Source of the DNA: Hormiphora californensis
Taxonomy: Eukaryota; Ctenophora; Tentaculata; Cydippida; Pleurobrachiidae
NCBI GenBank assembly: GCA_020137815.1
Contig: CM035356.1
Coordinates: 2,436,406-2,500,405 of the forward strand
Direction of reading: 5' to 3'
DNA: 64,000 bases
Shown: piece after piece, positions 48,848 to 57,596 of the stretch
How the letters are laid out: each line of letters opens with the position of its first letter
Position numbering within the stretch: position 1 is the stretch's first letter
Program-made: the position numbers and the translations under genes
Notes under the pieces: generated by a model
The model's database searches: none
The model's input: the letters and a program-made list of their open reading frames with translations, nothing else
Told to the model about the DNA's origin: nothing

Positions 48848-51800
48848 AACAGACAAACAGACAGACAGTGAGAGATGGAGTAAGAAAGAGAGATAGAAGT
48901 GTACCTGCTTTAGTATGGTTGACAACAATGGTAGATCATCTGATACATCACAGTCCACTTGTTTCTCAAGGGCCACGCGTCCCTCGTAACCACCACTCTG
49001 CAAAGGATAATCATTAGGCTAGGTTTTTTTGGATCGTCCCCGTGCTAACATTTGTCACTCCCTGTTACACACCATGCATCATGGCCATGTAATGTGCCAC
49101 GGTTTGATAGATGTTACCACTACCTGATTTGGTCAGTGGACATAAAGGTATGCTAAGGTACCCTTCTGCCTATTGACTTGATTGATAATCATGGTTAGGT
49201 TAGACATTGGTTACGAAGTCACCCAGCTACTACGCTGTACATCCGGGCCGCGCTCGTGTTGATGGGTAATTTCATATTACCAAGGTTACAGTGCTGCTTG
49301 TAGTGGAGGTAATAAACACATGTTCAGCTTGATCTAGCTGAAGAAGTGTGCTTTACACCCGCACGTTACAGAAACGGTGCGTCTGCGAACTGCAATGGAA
49401 AACCGATTTCTCCACTACAAGCGGCTGGTTTAGACATGAGTCAAGTTGGTCGACTAGACATGGATGACGTGCGACATGAATGAAAAGCAGTGCAACATTA
49501 ATTATTCCTTAGAGGTCCTAAACGGGTTCATAACCGGTTAAAACTTGATCTACCGAACTTGTGTGCCACACAAGTTAAAACCTGCTAACCGGCCTAAAAA
49601 TGTTTTAAACGGAGCTGAATTGCCACATTGAGCACTTAACCCTTTGAGGCCCAGAGGGTCATATATGTCCAAAAGTTTGAGGCTTCGTAGCGTCAAGCCT
49701 GATAAAGTTTTGGCATAAAATAAAATGCCAGATGATAGCTTGAACGATTCCCTATCTAAAAATCGGGACATTTTCATGCCAAGTCGTATGAGGAAGTTCC
49801 TAATTAGGACTAAATGAACCCCACTTCGGTCATTTTTTCTAATTAGGTCTCATTTCCTGATGAATTGTTCTACACTAATTTCCTTCTAGAATAGTATACT
49901 AGGAGATAAAATGGAGCTGCTAGAACAAACGGCGTCAAAAATTATTCATTTTTGACTGAGAAAACTCAATTCTTGGTTTCGGGTCATATATGACCCTCTG
50001 GGTCGTTTGGGAAGTTAAGAATTTCAAACGGCCTGGGAGTCCTCCGTATGCTTTCAGAGTCTCAAAAACTGGTTAATCAGTGCCCTAGTGATAATACAAG
50101 TCGACAGGAACCGTTTCATGAACCGTATTGACCGATTTCTACGATTTAGTCTAGGTTTAGGGTCATATATGACCCTCTGGGTGGTGCATGTCAAACTACC
50201 AAACAGGTATAACTCATATATATGTCCAAAAGTTTGAGGCTTCGTAGCGTCAAGCCTGATAAAGTTTTGGCATAAAATAAAATGCCAGATGATAGCTTGA
50301 ACGATTCCCTATCTAAAAATCGGGACATTTTCATGCCAAGTCGTATGAGGAAGTTCCTAATTAGGACTAAATGAACCCCACTTCGGTCATTTTTTCTAAT
50401 TAGGTCTCATTTCCTGATGAATTGTTCTACACTAATTTCCTTCTAGAATAGTATTAGTAGAGTCGATAACTACATCGACCTCTCCCAATTGTTCCAGTTT
50501 TTGTCACATCTGTTTGGAGCCTCGACACGACCTCTAAACAGGTGTTACTTTTTCACAAACTGTTTTCATCTTGGTGTAATCAGCATTTGAAATGTTGCTG
50601 ATCATAACAAAAACCTAACTATTTTTTTTCAACTTGGGGTAAAACCATGGGTGTCAAAAGTTAGCTCTAGGTCCCCTGAGTAACCATCCGGAGACTCTAA
50701 GAGATATTTCAAGCTGTTCTCCCGTAATCATTAATCCCGGTGGAGAAAAAAATACAATGCGGACGTACGTGAGCGCTGGCAGGCTGTTTACATGTTATTG
50801 TATGTCTCTCACTCTCTCTGGAAAAACCGCACGTGCGGTTGCGCCGCGCGAGATAACTCTTTCTTTAGGGGGAGAAAAGAGAGAGACGCACATTAACGTT
50901 ATACATTAAAGTTGAGGTTGTAGGCAATTGCACGTACGTCCATACTCAAATATGTGCTCTACCGGGATTAATGATTACAGGAGAACGGCTGGAAATATCT
51001 CTTAGAGTCTCCGGATGGTTACTCAGGGGACCTAGAGCTAACTTTTGACACCCATGGTTTTACCCCAAGTTGAAAAAAAATAGTTAGGTTTTTGTTATGA
51101 TCAGCAACATTTCAAATGCTGATTACACCAAGATGAAAACAGTTTGTGAAAAAGTAACACCTGTTTAGAGGTCGTGTCGAGGCTCCAAACAGATGTGACA
51201 AAAACTGGAACAATTGGGAGAGGTCGATGTAGTTATCGACTCTACTATATACTAGGAGATAAAATGGAGCTGCTAGAACAAACGGCGTCAAAAATTATTC
51301 ATTTTTGACTGAGAAAACTCAATTCTTGGTTTCGGGTCATATATGACCCTCTGGGTCGTTTGGGAAGTTAAGAATTTCAAACGGCCTGGGAGTCCTCCGT
51401 ATGCTTTCAGAGTCTCAAAAACTGGTTAATCAGTGCCCTAGTGATAATACAAGTCGACAGGAACCGTTTCATGAACCGTATTGACCGATTTCTACGATTT
51501 AGTCTAGGTTTAGGGTCATATATGACCCTCTGGGTGGTGCATGTCAAACTACCAAACAGGTATAACTCGGGCTATGAAGGCCGTTGATGATCAAATAAGG
51601 TGTCAAACCCGCAGTTAATCATCGCATTAGTTGGGGTAGAGCATATAATCAAGTCCCTATCTCAATCCCTTATCGTGATAATTGGATAATTAGTTCATTA
51701 GCATCCTGCGTGTACCTAAAACTGAAACCTTTCCTAGGAAGAAGTTATGCGGCAAATGAGGGCACTAAAATGTGTAGAATCATCCCATTAGTGGGGGTAG

Positions 51801-54800
51801 AGCACAAATTTAAGTCTCTATTCCCATTTCTAATTGATATAATTGGATAATTTGCTCATTGAAGGCTGCACCACTTTGCTAGGAAAGGTTTCAGTTTTAG
51901 GTGCGCGCAGGATGCTAATGAACTAATTATCCAATTATCACGATAAGGGATTGAGATAGGGACTTGATTATATGCTCTACCCAAACTAATGTGATGATTA
52001 ACTGCGGGTTTGACACCTTATTTGATCATCAGCGGCCTTCATAGCCCGAGTTATACCTGTTTGGTAGTTTGACATGCACCACCCAGAGGGTCATATATGA
52101 CCCTAAACCTAGACTAAATCGTAGAAATCGGTCAATACGGTTCATGAAACGGTTCCTGTCGACTTGTATTATCACTAAGGCACTGATTAACCAGTTTTTG
52201 AGACTCTGAAAGCATACGGAGGACTCCCAGGCCGTTTGAAATTCTTAACTTCCCAAACGACCCAGAGGGTCATATATGACCCATGCCATATTAGAAAAAG
52301 TAACCGACCGATTTGAAAGATCATTTTTCCTATAATCTTAGATTATCATCCTGGGTAATTCCAGAAAGAATTAGAAAATTTCGTTCAGCCAAACACTATG
52401 GGTCTCAAAGGGTTAAACAGGATGGCAATGTAATGTTATCAATAACTATATTATCACATGATGGGTTTTCTAGGAAAATATAGGCTTCTCTGAATTTAAA
52501 AAACTCTTTGATTACGGCGTGGGCCGGCCATGAACATAGGCCTAAATTCTCAAAATATGGGTTTTCTTACTATCTCTTTTTTGCACCCTCAACCCCCTCC
52601 CCACGCGTAGGAGACACTTTTTCTGATCCAAGTTCTGACCAAACGAAAAGAGATAGAGACTTCTCGTTTTCACTGGCTGGTAGATCTATTCAATTATGGT
52701 GTTATTAGCGGGGTGGGTTCCCTTTTCATCCTCAGTTGCCATTTTAAATACTCGACCAAATTACGTCGCCAGATAAGTAACTATACTACCCGCTTGATTA
52801 GGTAGTGTACCAGTGATTGGGTACCCAAAGGCAGTCTTCCGGCCCTACTACCGGGGTCAATCATGTGGCTGCAGAGTTTAACATCTGTCAAACCGTGGAC
52901 ACAGGTACATGTTATGTAATACAGGGAGTGACAAATGTTAGCACGGGGAGGTCTCAAAAAAATAATACTTTGAGCTCAATTTACACCCTGAAGACGGATT
53001 CTAATAAAAAACGAAAACCATTGAAATTAGTAGGCTCTATTATTTGAGAGCTACCTTGACAGTATTACATTCACTTTTGAACACTGTCAGGCCAATGCTC
53101 TGACCACAGTTCTCTTGAGAGAAACGAGAATGGGTCAGGCCAATGCTCTGACCACAGTTCTCTTGAGAGAAACGAGAATGGGTCAGGCCAATGCTCTGAC
53201 AGTTTGAACACAGACGAAACATATGTAAAGTTGGCAAAGGTAGCCTCAAATAATAGGGCAATCCTTTCCGGCCTACTAATTTCAATAGATTTTGGTATTA
53301 TTGTTTATATACAATCGCCCAATTTTCATTTACCTCTTCTCAAATGTGAATTTCAGAATGTCATGAACCTGTTCTTGCATCAGGGTCCACGACAAAGATT
53401 GAGATTGCGGACCTAAAGTCCCTTTGGTATGGCCTATAATAATTGGCCCCATAGTTACCTTTTAACTCTACATAAAAAGTTAGGACGGTGCACCCATATT
53501 GTATTTATACGTTACGACCGTCGATGCTCGACTATATAACACAATTATGTTATTAAATAATATATTATGCACATATATGATAGGTTTTTCTAGGAAAATA
53601 TAGGCTTCTCTGAATTTTATAAAACTCTTTGATTACGGTGTGGGCCGGCCATGAACATATCCTGATCGAAGGCTGATATAGGCCTATATTCTCAAAATAT
53701 GGGCTATCTTGGGTTACCCTATCTCTACTCACATCTAATCAGATTTTATCTAGGTTTATTTATAATTTAGGTCACTGAAAACTTGATAATTCTTTCTTTT
53801 CCGTTAAATACATTGGGAACCCGCGCTACCAACTGAGCATCAATATGGATTTTTAAGAGGATATCTGACTGTGGGGTTTAGGGTGAACTTCATATCTCCC
53901 AAACTACCAATGTGACTTGTTATAACCCCCTTTGCATTGGCTCTGTCGCTGCTGCGGGGCGTGGAGAGGGAGAGGGTCGAACAAAGAAACAATGTGACCA
54001 TCTTCTTCTTCTTCTTCTTCTAGGAGCCCACGTGGGTAAAACAATGTGACCTTATAAAGATCACATGTCGTACAAGCAGAGGAAATTCAAAGTAAAACTT
54101 AACAATACCAATGAATCTTGGGGGAATGTGTATTTAGGTCTTGAGATGCACCTGGTCAACTGCTGAGTTCACTGTTCAGCAGTACTGTCTATGGCACAAA
54201 CCAATTAGGCAGTCCCATAGACAGTCCCATATACATGATAGAAATTGTCAGAGTTTTTATTATTATCTCTGGGCTGTACAAATGAACCAGACGGGGATTT
54301 ATTATCGCAACAAGTTTCGAGGATCTACCTCTTCATCAGGCTCAAATTAATTTGTTTAAAGTAGTGTTGAAAAGTTTGAAAGTTTCAAATCCCCGTCTGG
54401 TTCATTTGTACAGCCCAGAGAGAATAATAAAAACTCTGACAATCAAACTGCAAACATGAGGCTAAAACAGTTATCCGATCACCCAACTGTCTACATGATA
54501 GAAATGGTCGAGTTATGTTGGTTGGATCACATGTCGAGATTAGGTACCACAACTCCCATTCAAGTTCGAGTACAAACTACAATAGAAGACACGGTATAGG
54601 AACCTAAGACAGGGGGTGTTCTTGGGTGACACCCAATCCCATGGTCAAGATTCCGTTGGGTCGCGGGTGGGAATTGGGAGGGAGAGCCGCGCATTAGGAC
54701 CGCTGAAAAACAACTTTTGACATTTGCGAAACACTGCGCGTTACCAACATGCAGTGATAAAACTGGGTCAACTTGGTGGCACACAATAATTCAGAGGTTG

Positions 54801-55363
54801 CAAATTCCCGCTCTACTGGCTACTAATGGATAACTGATACCCTGTCTCTCTCTTTTTCTCTCATTCCTCACACACTTACCAGGCCGCTCTCAGGCTCAAA
54901 CACAGCTGCTGTGTAGTCCAGTTGGAAAAACTCGAGGAATTCTTGTACAATCCCGGCTGCTAAACGCCCTGAATGCAAAGTATAGTTTTATAATCTATTA
55001 AGTGAGAAATTTGATATAATTTGATTGTAGGATGATGGTATTAATGTTACCTTCGTTTGTTTGTAAGAAGTTTTGTAGCCGTTTGTTGTGATGTACTTTC
55101 CTGTTCTGAAACGGGTGAAATCAGTTAGATATGGAGTGAATGGTAGATCTTTACTTAGAAAATGGAATATCCTCACCTCAGGCCGCAGTTACTACCCCCA
55201 CCCGTGTCCCGGCCTATATAATTCCAACCTTTTTGTCAGTATCCTCTAGTGCAAGGAAAACCCCAGCTCTCAGCTCAGCCTGGATCTTTCCCAGAAGTCC
55301 GTTATTCTCCAGGGACTGTGTTACCAGATCTCTCAGTTCGGTGTCCTCTTCAATGCCAGCCAT
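37811..55363 (-). CDS. CEP43: FOP / CEP43 (FGFR1 oncogene partner), centrosomal LisH protein
   Basis: Centriolar-satellite and ciliogenesis protein that dimerises through an N-terminal FOP/LisH domain. Nine phase-consistent exons: 55363-55229, 55105-55051, 54968-54880, 48997-48905, 43394-43245, 42955-42872, 42299-42224, 39073-38955, 37912-37811 (TAG). Sum: 300 residues, shorter than the roughly 400 of vertebrate FOP. The start exon reads EEDTELRDLVTQSLENNG, then AELRAGVFLALE. The dimer domain follows as RLAAGIVQEFLEFFQLDYTA then VFEPESG, with YEGRVALEKQ next. The C-terminus is acidic and ends LTSDHTISVDSVGDADYVED, matching the conserved FOP tail. The middle Ser/Pro-rich part is under-represented, so exons may be missing between 43395 and 48904. 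A weak candidate is 46340-46301; part of that interval is poor sequence. Introns 3, 4 and 7 exceed 3 kb and carry many repeats and a nested gene. Confidence 0.85.
37969..38047. repeat. Short repeat R1, copy 2
   Basis: GTCAGAGCATTGGCCTGAC at the left and GTCAGAGCATCGGCATGA at the right, with GGAGCGCACGAGAAC between. Same layout as 5512-5579. Confidence 0.7.
38864..38950 (+). repeat. Short repeat R3 beside FOP exon 8
   Basis: GTTATGTTCTAACCCTCC with GGGCCGAGCAAGGCAA downstream. It ends four bases before the last base of the exon, over the donor site. Confidence 0.6.
39171..39327. mobile_element. pogo/Tigger-like MITE in FOP intron 7
   Basis: The ends CAGTCGGACCCCGATTTACC and the complement are flanked by TA (39169-39170 and 39328-39329). 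CAGT starts with a CCCGATTTACCGG-like TIR are typical of pogo-group elements. A decayed partial copy lies at about 41073-41147. Confidence 0.75.
39338..40075. repeat. 37-bp minisatellite in FOP intron 7
   Basis: About twenty copies of a unit containing GAGAGGGGTTATAGATGAGC and TGTAGGGGTTTCT, with single-base variants and occasional 1-bp insertions. Confidence 0.95.
41073..41147. mobile_element. Partial pogo/Tigger-like MITE copy
   Basis: It contains CCGGGCAAAA, CCCCCGAGCATCCCGGTAAA and CGACTGTA in the order seen at the right end of the 39171-39327 element, but lacks the left end. Confidence 0.6.
41257..42087. mobile_element. G-run-ended element with 8-bp TSD in FOP intron 7
   Basis: The ends GGGGGGTGCGACATGTTAAT and ATTAACATGTCGTCCCCCC lie between exact 8-bp repeats TGTATGCT (41249-41256 and 42088-42095). 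Subterminal GTTAAC/GTTAAT repeats recur at both ends. The interior is AT-rich and non-coding. An 8-bp target fits hAT or related superfamilies. Confidence 0.8.
42101..42165 (+). repeat. Short repeat R3 downstream of the G-run element
   Basis: TTGTTATGTCCTAACCCTTCC followed by CGACCGAAAAGAGCTAGGC. Confidence 0.5.
43660..45000. other. Homopolymer-rich block, probable low-quality sequence
   Basis: Over 1.3 kb the sequence becomes successive runs of 4-10 identical bases (AAAA, CCCC, GGGG, TTTT), unlike anything else in the window. Interspersed short words look like stretched normal sequence. This is the look of mis-called low-quality trace or consensus, so no feature should be trusted inside it; a FOP exon could be hidden here. 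Confidence 0.75.
45762..46012. repeat. Imperfect (GA)n tract
   Basis: About 250 bp of GA dinucleotide with small interruptions, in FOP intron 4. Confidence 0.93.
46684..47634 (+). CDS. Small UBA-like protein nested in a FOP intron
   Basis: Two phase-0 exons, 46684-46860 and 47524-47634 (TGA), give 95 residues, or 85 if the second Met (46714, MASKSRQDK) is used, which gives a cleaner start. The first exon reads YIRRLGYSEKLADDILRKNG and then SESELLRHVMNE. This three-helix pattern, with a LGYS turn, resembles the UBA-like N-terminal domain of ZC3H12/N4BP1-type proteins. The second exon is short, basic and Lys-rich (KKPIWKRKRH). The gene lies on the strand opposite FOP, entirely inside its 4th intron, and its own intron holds an AAGTCGG MITE. 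It could be a complete small gene or a 5' remnant of a larger one. The UBA call is from pattern only. Confidence 0.5.
47025..47125. mobile_element. AAGTCGG-family MITE, degenerate copy 3
   Basis: The ends AAGTCGGATGTTTTTGAAGT and ACTTCAAAAAATTCGACC are flanked by TA. About 100 bp, in the intron of the nested UBA-like gene. Confidence 0.65.
47960..48172. mobile_element. Palindromic MITE with GGGTAGCGAC ends
   Basis: Arms of about 95 bp, nearly perfect, with ends GGGTAGCGACTGGC and its complement. TA flanks lie at 47958-47959 and 48173-48174. Non-coding. Confidence 0.8.
48714..48870. repeat. (GA)n / (CAGA)n compound microsatellite
   Basis: A pure GA tract grading into GACAGACAGACA units, 35 bp from the FOP exon 48997-48905 donor. 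Confidence 0.92.
49640..52412. mobile_element. piggyBac-like composite element in FOP intron 3
   Basis: The termini CCCTTTGAGGCCC and GGGTCTCAAAGGG sit directly inside TTAA duplications (49636-49639 and 52413-52416), the piggyBac signature. The interior has a 557-bp direct duplication (49665-50221 and 50222 onward), the second copy interrupted by another element at 50455-51247. A large inverted repeat (about 51336-51790 against 51890-52281) follows. The 16-bp palindrome GGGTCATATATGACCC recurs throughout. No transposase frame. Confidence 0.82.
50455..51247. mobile_element. Palindromic element nested in the piggyBac-like copy
   Basis: The ends TAGTAGAGTCGATAAC and their complement have arms of about 300 bp. 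Direct TAT repeats flank it (50452-50454 and 51248-51250). The uninterrupted sister copy at about 49890 shows the empty site AGTATACTAGG, proving insertion. A 3-bp target is Harbinger-like but not the usual TWA. Confidence 0.82.
52462..52560 (+). repeat. Direct repeat, copy 1 of 2
   Basis: TTTTCTAGGAAAATATAGGC through GGGCCGGCCATGAACATA recurs at 53582-53705 with an insertion of about 20 bp. Confidence 0.8.
53086..53200 (-). repeat. Short repeat R1, tandem copy
   Basis: GTCAGGCCAATGCTCTGACC followed by ACAGTTCTCTTGAGAGAAAC is repeated with a 48-bp period, with a third terminal block. It is the reverse orientation of the 5512 and 37969 copies. Confidence 0.75.
53582..53705 (+). repeat. Direct repeat, copy 2 of 2
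   Basis: Matches 52462-52560, including GGGCCGGCCATGAACATA. Confidence 0.8.
53925..53982 (+). repeat. Short repeat R3, copy
   Basis: TTGTTATAACCCCCTTTGCA followed by GAGAGGGTCGAACAAAG. Confidence 0.45.
54237..54456. repeat. Inverted repeat with 55-bp arms
   Basis: ATTGTCAGAGTTTTTATTAT at the left is mirrored at the right, and the arms continue to CCAGACGGGGA around a spacer of about 110 bp. No certain target duplication. Confidence 0.75.
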
Positions 55364-56345
55364 AGTCATTTGTGTGCAGGAGGGGAGGACTATATGAGAA
55401 TCGTTGGATTAGTTAGGGGAGGACTAGCTAATATTATATTGGTTGGGTTAGTTGGAAATGGATAAAAAAGGATGGGCGAAACAGTACTGTTTGGTAACAT
55501 AAATAAATAATAAAATCATGTTGAAATTATCAAACAGATAAAAACGACCAGTTGCCACAACCATCGGAAAACAGCTTGTCTATCTCTCACTCTTTCTCGT
55601 ATCTGATCCCAAAATCAGGGATATACTGGGTGTTCTTTTTGGATCTTTACAAGCGTTGGGCTTCACCCAGAAAAAAGTTGACAAGATTAGGTCATGAAAC
55701 TTCATACTTGGACTATTCTATACCCTCATTCAAGGTTCCTGGTGTTTTCAGAGCTCTAGCACCCCGGGAAGTGTGTTTTTGGCATCAAAACTACCAGAAG
55801 GAATTTTTTTGCTGGTGCTGAGACTTTGCTAAAATGTTTTTTGGGTATTTTCTATGTCAATCCTAAAGTTTCATAGAGATTGGATGAGTTTTTCAGACTC
55901 AAAATTTCGATAAAAGTGGCTGGAAAGGCTCGAAAACGGCTCAAAAACGGCTAAAATTGAGTCTTTCCAGCCACTTTTATCGAAATTTTGAGTCTGAAAA
56001 ACTCATCCAATCTCTATGAAACTTTAGGATTGACATAGAAAATACCCAAAAAACATTTTAGCAAAGTCTTAGCACCAGCAAAAAATTCCTTCTGGTAGTT
56101 TTGATGCTAAAAACACACTTCCCGGGGACCTAAAGCTCCAAAACCCCCAGGAACCTTGAATGAGGGTATAGAATAGTCCAAGTATGAAGTTTCATGACCT
56201 AATCTTGTCAACTTTTTTCTGGGTGAAGCCCAACGCTTGTAAAGATTCAAAATGAACACCCTGTATATCCCGGTCATATATAACTTCTAGTCACTCCCAA
56301 GAGTGTCCCTCTTTTCAATTCATGTCAACCCTGTTGAATAATTCC
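55364..56345. other. FOP-PPIH intergenic region
   Basis: The FOP start codon is about 980 bp from the PPIH stop, both on the minus strand. Most of the interval is the palindromic element at 55626-56263. No additional gene seen. Confidence 0.6.
55626..56263. mobile_element. Palindromic Tc1/mariner-like element beside PPIH
   Basis: The ends CTGGGTGTTC and GAACACCCTG are flanked by TA (55624-55625 and 56264-56265). Arms of about 310 bp are nearly perfect around a centre with AAAACGGCTC. The terminal pattern resembles the CAGGGTGTCCC family. Confidence 0.82.
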
Positions 56346-57286
56346 TCACATTTCCCCACACTGATCAATTATCACGGGAAACTTTGGCCGATTGTTAGGT
56401 CCCACGGGAACATTTTCCACCTTCCGCACCACCAACATCCCGTCTATCACCTTCCCGAATGCCACATGTTTGTTGTCCAAGAAGTCGCACTTTGAGCAGG
56501 TGATGAAGAACTGGCAGCCGTTAGTGTCGGGTCCACTGTTCGCCATAGAGAGGATACCTGGACCAGTGTGCTGGGGGAATAGGGAGGATATTAGGGGGGG
56601 GGGATAGAGGGTTTTAGGTGGGGTGGGGGGAGAGGATACCAGGACCAGTGTGCTGGGGGAATAGAGGATATTAGGCTGGGGGGAATAGAGGGTTTTAGCT
56701 GGGGAATAGAGGGGTTTAGGTGGGAGGGAGCCGGGGTAAAGAAACATGAAAGAAACTGAATAAAATCAATGTTTAATGCCCCATGATACAGAGCTGTGTT
56801 TCAGGCGGGCACAATATATTACAAGTTGAAAGACAAGTACCTTATTTTCAAAAGACTCATTATCAAACTGCCGCCCGTAGATACTGAGACTACCCGTCCC
56901 GTCATTGTTAAGGAAGTCCCCACCTTGGATCATGAAGTCCTTGATCACCCTGTGAAACTGACACCCTTTAAACCTGGAGGGGTAGATGATTTTAATAAAA
57001 AGTGAGAGGATTTAGCCTTTGAGGTTGGACATATGGATAGTTGGGAACGCTACCTTCATATAAAATATGGCTAATCAATTTCCTCTAAACGATATAATGT
57101 GAGTCCAATGAACACTAACCCAGTAGGTACGCTGTCCCTTTTAAACTCTCCAGTACAAAGTTGTCTGAAGTTCTCACTTGTCTTAGGGACACTATCTGCA
57201 AACAGTTCCATTTTTATCCGGCCTGCCGAGTGGCCCCCGATACTGATGTCAAAGAAAACAACGGGGTTCTGCCCTATCACTGACAT
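56346..57286 (-). CDS. PPIH: Peptidyl-prolyl cis-trans isomerase H (cyclophilin H), complete
   Basis: Nuclear cyclophilin of the U4/U6.U5 tri-snRNP that isomerises X-Pro bonds. Three exons join in phase to 174 residues (vertebrate PPIH is 177): 57286-57120, 56973-56841, 56570-56346. It opens [20 protein letters not shown], with the [11 protein letters not shown] motif, then [15 protein letters not shown] (catalytic Arg and core cyclophilin signature) and [16 protein letters not shown]. It ends [10 protein letters not shown] as PPIH does. The [20 protein letters not shown] block is PPIH-like. The start is the first Met in frame. It lies 310 bp downstream of the PCCA stop on the same strand. 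A duplicate of the last exon's acceptor occurs in intron 2 (56633-56659). Identification is secure. Confidence 0.97.
56633..56659 (-). repeat. Duplicated acceptor plus exon start in PPIH intron 2
   Basis: On the minus strand, TATTCCCCCAG, CACACTGGTCC and GGTATCCTCTC occur once at the real acceptor of exon 3 (56584-56552) and again about 75 bp upstream with one substitution. The upstream copy soon loses the PPIH frame. Confidence 0.8.
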
Positions 57287-57406
57287 TTTACTGCTAATAA
57301 AATATGGATTTAGTTGAAAAGAGGGTGAAAGAAATGAAGGAATGAGACCGATTGAGTTCGAGAGAATTGTTGTTTTTCCGTACTACTCAAAAATAAAACA
57401 CCCAGT

Positions 57407-57412
57407 TTTATT
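57407..57412 (-). terminator. Poly(A) signal of PCCA
   Basis: AATAAA on the minus strand about 185 bp after the PCCA stop and about 120 bp before the PPIH start codon. The two genes are tightly packed. Confidence 0.55.
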
Positions 57413-57596
57413 GACACTAAGAATAACCGTACAAAAACTGTTAAAAAAGAGAGAAAACACGTAATATCCAACTACACAGACACACTATAATATGAGAGGT
57501 AATAATAATTTAAATCTTATCTTTCTTAGAAACAAAATGACGATTTAAAATACATTTTCAATCTCCTGACTCCGTGGGGAAAAAGAAACCCATCGA

